A DNA stretch of 64,000 nucleotides from the NCBI GenBank assembly GCA_021292165.1, contig JAHFWL010001214.1, positions 115,466 through 179,465 of the forward strand, given 5' to 3'. The position numbers were made by a program, and so were the translations under genes. Under the pieces are notes generated by a model that was not told where the DNA came from, searched no databases, and worked only from the letters and a program-made list of their open reading frames with translations. Source of the DNA: Shinisaurus crocodilurus. Lineage: Eukaryota; Chordata; Lepidosauria; Squamata; Shinisauridae. Below, piece after piece: positions 31,515 through 41,696 of this stretch. Position 1 is the stretch's first letter. Every line of letters begins with the position of its first letter.

Positions 31515-33653
31515 GCTGAACCACAGAGTGTGTGCGCGTAGGCAAATGAGAGAAATTTGAGACACGTTTTAGTACATAGTAGAAGGTTTGTTATTTTTTA
31601 GAAATAAGTGTGAGATTGAACCTTAGAAAAACATTCAGATTGCTGGAAGGGGCTACCCCAGTCTGGGGAGCCTAGGAGCCCAGCAGAGGCAAAACTCCAA
31701 AAAGTTCCAGAACAGCCTGTGTGCCCAGCAAGTGAGCAGAGGGCAGCAAGTGTGTGATCCAAGAGAACCAGGACTGGAGGGGCCCTTGGCAGAGGGCTAG
31801 AAGCAAGAAAAAAGTCTGCGTGTGCGTGTCCCAGAGGCTGGGAGCAGCGGTTGCCAAGAGAAGCAAAGATCCATCCAGTGCAAAAAGCGGGTGAGATGGC
31901 GGCTGTGTGATCCCAAAGTTTGGGGGCTGGGAGAGCCCGGGAAGAGAAGAAGAAAATAGTGTGGGCGTGCGCACGTGTGTTCCAGGAGGAAGGAGAGAAG
32001 ACCAAGAAACCTCTCTTAAGAGGCTGGTGAGCAAAACGTTGGATTTTGAGACAGCGTTTGATGAGTAATTTTAGTTGTGCTGTGTGCCCCAGAAGAGTCA
32101 GACTTTGGTGGTGGTGGGGGAGGGCACAGTCCTGCCCTACATCTCTCCCACGGGAGAAGGACTCAAGATTTTTGAACTTAAGACTGTCCATTTGCTCTTG
32201 GGGGGGGCATGGTGAATGGCTAGGCTGGGCAGCAGCAAGCAGAGGGGGGGCGGACATCAGAAACCCCCCCCCCCAGAAAAAAGAGACTTTGTCCTGTGCT
32301 GCAAGAAGCGGGCAGAGAATCAGCAGAAGAAAAAGGAATCCCCCCCAAAAAACATTTTCTGCTGCCACTTGGAAAACAGCGGACTCTGACTTGTTCCTCG
32401 AGGGGGAGGGGGGACAGGTGATTCAAGTTGTCTTTGTGTTGTTACTGGGCAGGCGATCCCAGTGTGGGCGGCGGAGAGAGAAGGGGATTTCCCTCCTAGC
32501 TGACAGAAGCCCAGACAGAAAGATTTTTTTCTTCAAGTGTCTCCCAAGAAGAAAAGAAGACATTGGTGGTTAATTGTGATAAAGCAAATGAAAACTGATG
32601 AGTTGTTCCTTGAAGGGAGGGGGGATGATCCGTGATCCAAATGTAATTGTGTTATCTAGATTGTTGCTAAGGGGCCCAAGGGCCAAGTGCTCCCAGTGTA
32701 AACAGCGGAACTATTGTGTGGTCTTGTGTCATGTTTCAATTTGAAAATGAAGATGATGAAAAATTTTGAATGTAAAAGGTCTCAAGAGGCCAGGGAACTT
32801 AGAGGCGGGAAAGCCCTCTAGTGGCCGAAAGCAAGATTGCCAGACTGTGTGTTCTCAGATTCTTAGGAAACTGAGTAGAGCCTCCAAAGCTAAGCATCCA
32901 ATGCTGAGGGAAAGTCATCCCGTGCAAGTTTGGGTGGTGGGCAAAAAGAGCCAAGCCCAAGAGGCTGGAAGATGGTCAAGCTGTGTGTTTTAGAAAATGC
33001 AAACCTTTGGGAAAAGGGGGGTGGTGGGAAGCCATCCCATTCAAGACATTGTGTAAAAAGTGCCAAATGCAACCCTTGGGAAAGGGGATTAGGTATTCAG
33101 GTCGTTGAGAGTGGTAGGGGCGAATTGAGTCACATTTCAGTCCATAATCTGCCCCCTACAGGCTGTGGGAGAAACAGCAACCCTAAAAAGTTTGTTTTTT
33201 GTTTTTTGTTTTGTTTTAATTGAAGAGTCACATTTCAGTCAGCAGTCTGCCCCTACAGGCTGTGGGAGAAACAGCAACCCAAAAAAGTTTCTGTTTTGTT
33301 TTGTTTCTTTTAGACAAGAGTGCCAGACAGGCAACAAAGGGTTGAGGGTTCTCATTTGAATTGTAATTGATGTTTCTTGAGTATGCAAACCTGTAAACTT
33401 CTGATTGATAGTTATTGATTGTGTTTTGCTGTTTTGATGTTTTAAGAAGATTTTAAGAATTAAGATGTTAAAGCTATGTTAAGACTATAGTTAAGGTGTT
33501 TGATGTTTGATGCTTTTTGTTCTGTTCTGTTTTTATCTGTGTGTGAAAGAGAAGAGGTGCCTAGTGGTAAGAAGCTAGCGCAAGCTCGTTTCTCTGTGGT
33601 TTTTGTTAGTATAGATGAAAGGAGAGGGTTAGCCCCTCTTTTCATCTTTTCCC
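31515..33653 (+). other. ERV-like internal region without retroviral genes
   Basis: It is G/A-rich leader-type sequence with no retroviral protein motif. Between about 31710 and 31985 a ~150-bp unit is imperfectly repeated ('gtgtgatccaagagaaccag' and 'gtgtgatcccaaagtttggg', each leading to a 'gtgtgcgtg'-type end). A 99-bp unit is tandemly repeated at 33126-33310. The longest open frame is antisense (31598-32368, 256 codons) and is probably chance. Confidence 0.75.
33126..33310 (+). repeat. 99-bp tandem duplication in ERV-like internal region
   Basis: Two units each contain 'gagtcacatttcagtc' and 'ctacaggctgtgggagaaac', starting at 33126 and 33225, separated by T-rich TTTTG repeats. Confidence 0.9.
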
Positions 33654-33664
33654 AAAGGAAAGGG
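33654..33664 (+). other. Polypurine tract
   Basis: AAAGGAAAGGG lies immediately before the 3' LTR, as expected for plus-strand priming. Confidence 0.8.
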
Positions 33665-34772
33665 TGTGGAGAAACGAGCCTTTGGGGGTACACACACACA
33701 CCTCATGTGTGAACCGGCTGGGGTGAGGTGTGCATAGTTAGCGTGTAGAGAAAAGAGTTTTTAGGGTTCCTGCATGCATGCATGCAGGAACAAACAAACA
33801 CACATACACACACACACACACACACACGCCTCCTCATGAGTAAACCAGGTGGGGGCTGGGAGGAAGCAAACGGTGATGGACCATGAGATGGGGCCTGGCG
33901 TCTAGAAGTCTGGAAGAGCCAGGCTGAAGGCATTCACATGCAGATAGTTCAAGCCATGACTCACAGTTCCCTTTCCCCCTGCATGGCCAGGTGAAATTCA
34001 AATTGATTGGCTGAAGAAAGAAGGCTACAGAAAAGGGGAGGGGGATGAGCTTTTTCCCCACGTGGAAGCCTTTGTTCCTGGTCAGTCCTTTTTGGTAGCG
34101 TGCCGGCATGGCAGCGCGCCAGCGAGGGGCCCGAGCCTTTAGGGGGGCCCCCCCTCAAGAATCGACCCCAGACAGCCTCTGGTAAAATTGGCTGGTTTGA
34201 GGGCACTAGGGAAAGCAAGCCTTGTAGGGGTTTACCCATCTTGGACCTTCGGGTAGGTGTGGTAATTCTCCATCGGGCAGCAAGGCTGTGCTGGATCTAA
34301 CCCTTTGAAGAAGACACCCTCAGGTAACAGGTGTGTGCCTGAGAGATCTTAAGGAATCAGGTCTTTATTGTTTTGCAGCTTTACTGTGTACTAAAGTGTC
34401 TCTCTATTTTGTGTGCTTCTCTTATTGCCTAATCTTGTTGTAAGATGCTACCAGAAATAAACCTTGTCTTGAGTTCACTCTACATGGGTTTTGTAGTACT
34501 CTGTTGGTTCAGTATCTAAATCCAGGTTACAGAAATTAAAGGCGAGTCCCTGAACAGAGATTCAAGTAGGATTGCAGAGACAGCTGAGGCTGGCAATCTG
34601 GTACCTTGAGATCTCTGGGGGTCTTGGTTCCTTTGCCAGCAGGCAAGGGTGGGGTAGTGGCGGGTCAGCCAGCCCCCCCTTCCGGGCCACATGGTGGCAA
34701 GTGCTGGGTTTCCCTTGAAGGAGGAAAGGTTGGGAGTCTGGCGGGCCAGCCAGCCCCCCCTCTTCCTCCACA
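33665..34772 (+). repeat. 3' LTR of the ERV-like element
   Basis: It matches the 5' LTR base for base where compared, apart from four fewer bases in the CA repeat and one fewer C in the C-run near 34150. AATAAA is at 34456-34461. It ends CTCCACA, then the target duplication. Confidence 0.93.
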
Positions 34773-34819
34773 GAAACCGAGTGTAGATTTCAAGCCTGAT
34801 TTAGCCCTTAACATTGGGG

Positions 34820-35150
34820 TGCAGGGCTGGACAGCCAAATCCGGCCCACCTGGGGTTCCCCAAATGACTACGCTGCCTCTCCAGTATCACAGTCTGTCTA
34901 TGTACTCCTCCAGTCGTTGAGTGTTTTCCTGGCTTTTATGCAGTTTCCCTCACATTCTAAAAGGCTGAAATGTCTCTCCCTAAGGCTTGGTTAACTGGCA
35001 GGAACAGCTTTAAAGCGAAGATATTCTGGCATTTTCGGCCCCACCCCTTTTGCCTTTGGCTCCGCCCACCACTGGAATGCACCCCCCCCCCGCGCGCGCA
35101 TCTCTGAAATCGAATTCAGACCTCAGTCTGAAAAAGGTTCAACACCCCTG
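34820..35150. mobile_element. Degraded hAT-like element
   Basis: 'gtgcagggctggacagccaa' with 'atccggcccacctgggg' on the left and 'aaaggttcaacacccctgcc' on the right fit the style of the CAGGGGT... elements here. No firm duplication was found. Confidence 0.45.
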
Positions 35151-35306
35151 CCTAAAAACGAACTGTGCCCTGCTCTGGGGGAACATTTTCATGCAGAAGA
35201 GACAATTGAGAGACTTTCTCCTGAATACAGCCAACAAAAGATAAGCAGCCCCTGACAAAAGGGGGAAAAATTCCAGAAACACATTGGGCAAAATTATTAT
35301 CATCAT

Positions 35307-35452
35307 CAGTGCTTTTTTTCTGGAGAAAAAGGTACCGGAACTCTTGGATTATGTTTCCTCGGGAGTAGATGGCGATTAAATTGTAATGAAATTAATAGAA
35401 TAAAAGGTGCTGGAACTTAGTTCTGGTGAGTTCCACCAGAAAAAAAGCCCTG
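35307..35452 (-). mobile_element. hAT MITE, CAGKGCTTTTTTTCTGG family
   Basis: CAGTGCTTTTTTTCTGG to CCAGAAAAAAAGCCCTG, with flanks ATCATCAT at 35299-35306 and 35453-35460. It lies in a TCA microsatellite, so the duplication is not independent proof. Confidence 0.9.

Positions 35453-35497
<45 letters not shown>
35453..35497. repeat. (ATC)n microsatellite
   Basis: It has about 15 ATC units; the array also extends to the left of the MITE at 35297-35306. Confidence 0.92.
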
Positions 35498-35498
<1 letters not shown>

Positions 35499-35880
35499 AT
35501 TTATATAGCGCCATACATCATGTACATGGCACCGTACAAAAACAAACAGTAAAAGAAAGTTCCTACCGCGGTGGCTGACCATCTAACAACAAAACAAAAG
35601 ATTAAATTTTTAAATAACTAATTAAAAGTAAAGACGGGACAATTAAAACAGGTTCCTTAGGGCAGGGATCCAAAAGCTTTGGAGAAAAAGAAAAGTTTTC
35701 AACTGAACCTTAAAAACTGAAGTTGATGAAACAGTCCACAACTGAATTGGCAGGGAACTGCAGAAATAAGAAGCAGCTGAAGAAAATGGGCGAGTTCAAG
35801 CAGAGGAGCAGATGGACCCCGTGGTCCATAGTACAAGAAGAGCGGAGAACCCTAGAAGGAGTATGGTAGGAAATCAGAGC
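35495..35880 (-). mobile_element. LINE 3' end, 'TTTATATAGCGCC' family, antisense
   Basis: 'tttatatagcgccatacatc' and 'atgtacatggcaccgtacaa' are followed by an A-rich part and 'aagcagctgaagaaaatggg'. A scrap of a similar tail lies at 40606-40700. The family is not identified. Confidence 0.5.
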
Positions 35881-36174
35881 AACATCTCTCATAGGCACCT
35901 GAGATCCTTTGTTTCTTTCTTGTTGGGTTTCCTGTCCCGGGATAGCCACTGACTCATGGCCTGGCCAGCCAGCTCTATCTATTCCTGGAACTTCGCTCGC
36001 CTGACAAAGAGTTCTGTGAACCTTGGAAATTTGTGTACTGTGCCTGTTTAACGATGGCCCAACAGCAACTGTTTGGCATCTCCTAACCTTGCGGCCTTCA
36101 CACGTGCCCATCGCTTGAACCGCGACAGCCACACAAGCGAGTTTCGTTTGCCAAAAAGGAAAAAAAGGCTAGCC

Positions 36175-36280
36175 CAGGGCTCTCCAACCTTGGGTCCCCA
36201 GATGTTGCTGGTCTAGCTGGCTGGATATGCTGGGAGCTGTAGACCAGCAACATCTGGGGACCCAAGGTTGGAGATCCCTG
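36175..36280. mobile_element. hAT hairpin MITE, GGGCTCTCC subfamily
   Basis: It starts CAGGGCTCTCCAACCTTGGG and ends CCAAGGTTGGAGATCCCTG. Flanks ggctagcc and ggctagca at 36167-36174 and 36281-36288 match at 7 of 8 bases. Confidence 0.9.
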
Positions 36281-36632
36281 GGCTAGCAGCTGAACATTAC
36301 ATGCACATGTGTACAAGACGCACCTCTCGAGCCAGCGCAGCGTAAAAGGGATACGTCACAGTGTCTCGGGATGAGGCAGCCTCCGCTGCTTCAGGGCAAA
36401 TCACGCCCGGCATTTCTGAATACCTCGACATCAAAGAGAAGCTCTCGGAGGTTTAGGGGGGAAAGTCCTCTGAAGAAGAAGAAAAAGAAGTCTGCTGCTG
36501 TCAATGCTCTTTCAGGAGTAAAAATCAGCCATTTCCGCGGTTTTGCACTCCCCGGAGTTGCTTTGAGCAAGTTAGGATGTGGTGGGGGAGAGATTCCACG
36601 GGTTTGTCTCTGCTGGAGAGGCAGCCAAGAAG

Positions 36633-36633
<1 letters not shown>

Positions 36634-36668
<35 letters not shown>

Positions 36669-37030
36669 TTATTTACATTTATTTATCACCCATCTGGCAG
36701 GCAAACCGGCCACCCTGGGCGATGTACACAAGATAAAAACAGGATAAAATACATTTAAAACAGTATAAAATTTTAAAATCTTAGCCCACTCCGTATTCCC
36801 GCCTGAACAGCCAAGTTTTTAATGAGTGGCAGAAGCTCAGCAGAGAGGGGGCATGGCGGAGGTCACTAGGGAGAGAGTTCCACAGTACGGGGGCCGCCAC
36901 AGAAAAGGCCCTCTTCCTAGTCCCCACCAGTCTAGCTGCTCTGGCTGAAGGGACAAGGAGAAGGCCGTCTGTGGCAGATCTTGTTGAGCGGCCCACTTGG
37001 TGTTGTTGGAGACGCTCCTTGAGTTGTTCC
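36634..37030 (-). mobile_element. L2-like LINE 3' end, second subfamily, antisense
   Basis: A (TTTA)n tail is followed by 'tcacccatctggcaggcaa' and 'ccaccctgggcgatgtacac'. The minus-strand frame has RAFSVAAPVLWNSLPSDLRH and SLKTWLF. The plus-strand member of the same subfamily is at 61775. Confidence 0.8.
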
Positions 37031-37044
37031 CATTTGTAGCAAGT

Positions 37045-37210
37045 AGGGTGGCCACGTGTCCCCTTTTACAGAGGACTGTCCTCTATTTGAAGGGTTGTCC
37101 TATCCAAGCCCAGTTTATAGATAAAGAACCCTACGAAGCAAGAGCCTTGAAGGGGCCTTGAAGTTTCCCATCCAGTTAGCACCTGGATAGCAGGCTGAAC
37201 AGGTAGGCAT
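37045..37210 (+). repeat. Interspersed repeat 'GGTGGCCA...AGAGGACAGTCCTC' copy
   Basis: It starts AGGGTGGCCACGTGTCCCC, then 'ttacagaggactgtcctcta' and 'tgaagggttgtcctatccaa'. The class is unknown. Confidence 0.6.
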
Positions 37211-37455
37211 AGACATCACCTAGTCATGGTCTTCCCCACCGTGAAACTGCATTTCTATTAAAATTATAACGATGTTTTCCAAATCCTCATCTATGGATAA
37301 AATTAAGTGTATGGCAATTTTATGCAGATGTGTGTCGTTCCTTTTTGGTGACGGATTGCCTCTTGTTTGACGATGCAGAAGTGGCTGCTCTACTAGCAAG
37401 TGAACTACAAAGGGGAACTGGGGCCGCAGTGGGGAAGGCGGCCGGAAGACAGGCC

Positions 37456-38062
37456 CAGGGGTGGTGCTAGGTACTGAAAAGATCCGGGGCGCAGGCCCGC
37501 AGGACAAAAAAAATTGCACAAATTTGCACAGGCTAATTTATATATGCTCTAAAGTCTGTAAAGGATTCTGTCTGCTAAGGACACCCCTATTTGTAAAAAG
37601 GGGTGCATGGACGGGAGAGGATTCATAGATTCATAGATCATAGAGTTGGAAGGGGCCCATAAGGCCATCGAGTCCAACCCTCTGCTCAATGCAGGAAACT
37701 AGAGGAGGGGTCTCCCATCCAAGTAATAACCGGGCCTGACCCTGCTTAGCTTTCCATGCTCAAACAAGCTGAGCCAGCATGAGCCACAGGCCTTTGATTT
37801 CAGAAAAAAACCTCAGGCAGAAAGATTCGAGGCGGGGGCAGCAGGAGGTGAAGCACATGTGGGCAAAAAGCCAGGTAATCCAGGGGGATCTGATGCCACA
37901 GAGATCATCAGGGCCCCTGTAGCTTTATTCGAGCAAGTGCCCAGGGAACAGAAGGGTGGTGGGGTCGATGGCTCCAAACGAAAGCCATCTTGGAGATTCG
38001 GGGCTCCAAATGAAAGATTTGGGGCTTCAGCCCTTGTGGGCCGCCTCCTAACAGCGCCTCTG
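37456..38062 (+). mobile_element. hAT non-autonomous element with nested SINE
   Basis: It starts CAGGGGTGGTGCTAGG and ends CCTAACAGCGCCTCTG, which are complementary termini. Flanks gacaggcc and tacaggcc (37448-37455, 38063-38070) match at 7 of 8 bases. A 5S-derived SINE at 37621-37792 interrupts it. Confidence 0.9.
37621..37792 (-). mobile_element. 5S-derived SINE with CR1 tail (copy 5), nested
   Basis: In antisense it has the CR1 tail, GGTCTCCCATCCAA, GACCCTGCTTAGCT and the full leader. It sits within the hAT element, so it inserted later. Confidence 0.88.
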
Positions 38063-38159
38063 TACAGGCCTGCCGGTTCTCTAGGGCAGGGGTGGGCAGT
38101 CTATTAGGATCAACTGGTAGATGTGTGGATGGTGGCAGTAGATTGCCGTGGGTTTGACT

Positions 38160-38397
38160 GCCAATGTGGCATAGTGGTTAGGGTGTTGGACTAGGACTCG
38201 GGAGATCCGGGTTCTAGTCCCCGCTCAGCCATGAAACTCACTGGGTGACTTTGGGCCAGTCACTGACTCTCAGCCTAACCTACCTCACAGGGTTGTTGTG
38301 AGGGTAAAATGGAGAGGAGGAGGATTATGTAAGCTGCCTTGAGTTCCTTGCAGGAAAAAAGGCGGGGTATAAATGTAATAAATAAATAAATAAAATT
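38160..38397 (+). mobile_element. Sauria-type tRNA SINE
   Basis: The tRNA-like head is 'gtggcatagtggttagggtg' with the B-box region 'gggttctagtccccgctc'. The body includes 'gtgactttgggccagtcac' and 'acctacctcacagggttgt', and the tail is TATAAATGTAATAAATAAAT. It is the most complete copy in the window. Confidence 0.93.
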
Positions 38398-39088
38398 AAC
38401 ATCGCCCATAAAATGGTCTCCCACGCCAGCCACTCCCCCAAATCAAGGCTTATTTTCACTTCTGTCACCATGGAGTGACAGGGAGATAGGGGTCTTCCTC
38501 ACTCATTGTTTGATTCTAAACTGTCCCAGGCTGTAAGGCAAAACTGTGTTGCTGATTTTTTTTTTTTTAAAAAGAAAACACTAATTAGTCCGACCTTCAG
38601 AAGACATGATTCCCAACCCCCCGGTGCTGCCTAACAATTCTATAGGATAACAAGAAAGGATGCTACATTTTTAATGGCATTAACCAAACCACTAAGGGCG
38701 CAATCCTATGCAAATCTAGACAGAAATTCGGCGGATGATGGCGGCGCCTCACTCCTCCTCTCTCCCCGCCCCTGGGAACGCGCCCCCCCCCACGCCGGAA
38801 CCGAAGATGGCCTTACGCCATCGGTTCCCAGCCGGAGCGGAAAGAACTGTGCTGTCTGCGAGGTGGGTGGGGGAGTGTGCTTCATAGGCAGACTCCCCAC
38901 TGCGATCTTGGAAGGGATTTCCAAGGTCACGGGGGGGGGGAGTCCATCCTATCCCATGCCCCCCCCCCAGGCTAGGTCGAAGGGCCACAGGATGGCACCC
39001 TAACTGCCTGAATTCATTGCAGAGATTGTCCTAAAACTGGAATTCGAATGGAGTAGGATGCAGACAGAGCAATGTGAAGCTCTATAGC

Positions 39089-39176
39089 AGTGTTTCTCTA
39101 TAGCAGCATAGCTGGCTGGGGCATGCTGGGAGTTGTAGGCCAAAAACATCTGGGGACCCAAGGTTGAGAAACACTG
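39089..39176. mobile_element. hAT hairpin MITE, left arm mostly lost
   Basis: Only CAGTGTTTCTC of the left arm remains; the right arm GGCATGCTGGGAG...GAGAAACACTG is whole. Confidence 0.8.
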
Positions 39177-39568
39177 GGATACAGCATGCTGCAGCAGCTG
39201 GATCCCTGGCTTCATTCAGGAGACACGTGTTTTATGTTGTATCTGTCACTTGATAGGCAGAGATTGGGGAGACCAGGGCATACACGCGCGCATACTTCAG
39301 GATCGGCTTTGTGCCAAATACGCTCCTCCTCTAGAATTGTTTATTCTTTTAAAGCCAAAGCCAAATAGCGCCAGATTCTTAAAATAGCTCACTGTTTGTT
39401 TGGGACTCAGGAAACTTAGGGTCAAAGACATTTACAAAGAGAGAGAGAGAAAAAAAGTTAAAAGAGGCCCGCTGCCTTGAAAAGTCTAGCAAGCAGGGAC
39501 GGTACTGCTATTTGTCACCCCATTTTGGAGGCTGGGGTTACAGTCCCCTGGCCTGTGTACTGGCGAAG

Positions 39569-39627
39569 CAGCATGCTGGGAGTTGTAGGCCAAAAACATC
39601 TGGGGACCCAAGGTTGGAGAACACTGA
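39569..39627. mobile_element. hAT hairpin MITE, right arm only
   Basis: It contains GCATGCTGGGAGTTGTAGG to GAGAACACTG without the left arm. Confidence 0.8.
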
Positions 39628-39716
39628 CGTAGAGGGTGCAATCCTGAAGATGCTTCCCAGGCACTAAGTTCCATTGAACTGGATGGGGCTTGCTTCTGTT
39701 AACACCTGGAGGATTG
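39628..39716. mobile_element. Palindromic MITE relative (GCAATCCTG...GGATTGC)
   Basis: 'gggtgcaatcctgaagatgc', 'actaagttccattgaactgg' and 'ggaggattgctct' form a degraded copy of the family at 22637 and 57876. Confidence 0.55.
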
Positions 39717-40158
39717 CTCTCTACCTACTCTGAACAGGTCACCAGCTGCACAGCTCCGATACGGTTGCCAACTGACCAGTAAAAAACAAACAAAAACTCA
39801 ACCTGGACCGTGCTTATGGTTTATCAGCAGCTTGATGTGCAGGAATCCAAGGTGGGGGGGGGGGGAGGAGGAACTTTTCACGGCATGGAAATAGACATCA
39901 TCAAGTTCCTAACATTTCTCGTCAGGCTGCTGTTAAGAGCAAAGCTACAGTCGCCAGTTCAGAAGTTGGCAATCCTAAACTCTGAGCTACAGGACAAGGG
40001 AGGAAAAGGAAGGGATGCAATACCCCAAGCAAGTGGGCTCCACATCTACAGAAGACACACACACACCTCCCGGAACACTGTTCGCATAATGACATGTACA
40101 AGGTAATGTGCATAATTTCCATAACTACAAGAGCCCCCGTTCTCCAATCCTACAGCAA

Positions 40159-40307
40159 GAGCTTGTCTGAGCGTGGAAAGCTAAGCAGGGTCAGGCCTGG
40201 TTGTTACTTGGATGGGAGACCCCTCCTCTAGTTTCCTGCATTGAGCGGGGGGTTGGACTCGATGGCCTTGTAGGCCCCTTCCAACTCGATGATCTATGAA
40301 ATCTAAG
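40159..40307 (+). mobile_element. 5S-derived SINE with CR1 tail (copy 6)
   Basis: It has AGCTAAGCAGGGTC, TTGGATGGGAGACC, the CR1 end, and a single CTATGAAAT unit. The leader is 5' truncated at CAAGAGCTTGTCTGAGCG. Confidence 0.86.
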
Positions 40308-41204
40308 CTCCCTCCTGTGCCCTTCACAGCGATGTGAGTGACCAACAGCAGGAATTCAAGAGACAGTGACTTTCCTGAGCTGGTGGATGTGGGATTGGGA
40401 GAACATTTTTTGTTACAGGGGTGCCTCTAAATGTCACAAATAAATCAATGCTGGGGGAAACACATGGTTGATTTTCCAGCTGCTATGAAGCACAGAAATC
40501 CTGGCACGGGGGAAAAAAAAGAGAGGCAACCCTGGAGATCATATATTGACCGGAGGAGTCGGGCGTGTCACACCACCACTGTTCCCTACAAACCCACGTC
40601 CCTCTTCCATTCACAATTCAAATTTATTTAGCTTCAGCAGTGTGCTAGGCACTGTACAGCGCAGAACCCTTGCCCAAAGGGCCTCCCATCCTCTTCCCTC
40701 CTCCCACTCCCCTAAACTTGCCCCGAGAAAATGCTCCCCCCCCCCGGATCATACACAGTAGCCCACCCTTGCCCTGGCCCTGACCAAAAAAGCACGTTGC
40801 CCAGAGCTCCCAAAGCTGCATCGGTAAGCAAGCTGTCGCAGCCGCAAAGTCCTTGTTAATCTGCTCATGATCTCTCTTCTCCCACCACCCCAGAGACAAT
40901 GCGCCGATGGCACAAAGCCGCAGACACCCCAGCAGGAAAGGAAGCAGGCGTGTGCGGCTCACAATGGCGAGGAAGCACTTGGGCTCGGCTGCAGCTGGCC
41001 CCACTTCCCTGCCTGTGAAGGCGCCATTCTTCGGCGTAAACGGCCACGCAAATAAACACGAGAGCAGCCTCCGCAGCTCAGGGCCCTTCCTGCATCGGCG
41101 GGGTTTTTTTTTGCACTTCCTCCACAGCGATCTCTCATTTAAAGCCAATTCAGGATTGTGTCGTCTGCACTCTGCATTAAATTGTCACTCCAGAATGGCT
41201 CCCA

Positions 41205-41365
41205 CTGGAACATAGCAAGCGGCCTTAGACCGAGTGGGACCACTGGTCCATCGAGCTCAGCATTGACTGTTGGCGGCCCTCCAGGATGCCAGCCAGGGGC
41301 ACTGCCCAGCCCTACCTGGAGATTCTGGGGATTGAACCTGGGACCTCCTGTGTGCCAAGCTATAA
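41205..41365 (-). mobile_element. tRNA-Ala-like SINE, antisense
   Basis: It contains 'tggaacatagcaagcggcct', 'ccctacctggagattctggg' and 'gaacctgggacctcctgtg'; the last is the complement of a tRNA T-arm. It is a degraded copy of the family at 59635. Confidence 0.65.
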
Positions 41366-41696
41366 GAACATAGTAAGAGCCATGCTGGATCAGACCAAGG
41401 TCCATCTAGTCTAGCATTCCATTCACACAGTGCCCAACCAGCTGCCCACGTGACTCCACCAGCAGGACATGAGTGCTACGCACCCTCCCACCCATGTTCC
41501 CCAGCAACTGGTGTACATAGGCATACCGCCTCTGAGACTGGAGGTAGCATAGAGCCATCAGGACTAGTAGCAATGGATCATCCATGAATTTGTAGCCTTA
41601 TCATCCATGAATTTGTCCAATCCCCTTTTGAAGCCATCCATAGTAAGAACATAAGAAGAGCCCTGCTGGATCAGACCAAGGGTCAATGTCGTAAAG
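41366..41696 (-). mobile_element. CR1-clade (L3-like) LINE fragments, antisense, left part
   Basis: 'aagaacatagtaagagccatg', 'gttccccagcaactggtgta' and 'gaatttgtccaatccccttt' are followed by a second start 'acataagaagagccctgctg' at 41650, so two copies lie end to end. The second is cut by a hAT element at 41697. Confidence 0.75.

Larger units (their letters stand above)
30378..34772 (+). mobile_element. Non-autonomous ERV-like LTR retrotransposon, complete
   Basis: It is a 4395-bp unit with LTRs at 30378-31490 and 33665-34772 and a 5-bp target duplication GAAAC at 30373-30377 and 34773-34777. The internal region is only 2174 bp and shows no gag, protease, RT, integrase or envelope motifs, so any movement depended on another element's proteins. 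A primer-binding site follows the 5' LTR and a polypurine tract precedes the 3' LTR. It lies antisense to GAB2. The LTRs differ only in a CA-repeat and a C-run length, as far as I could compare, which means a very young insertion or recent gene conversion. Confidence 0.93.

Noticed and set aside
30378..34772. A tandem segmental duplication of 1.1 kb
   Set aside because: The TG...CA ends, 5-bp duplication, primer site and polypurine tract identify the two copies as LTRs.
35453..35497. Short regular repeats as a CRISPR array
   Set aside because: It is an ATC microsatellite in vertebrate DNA; no spacers or cas genes exist.
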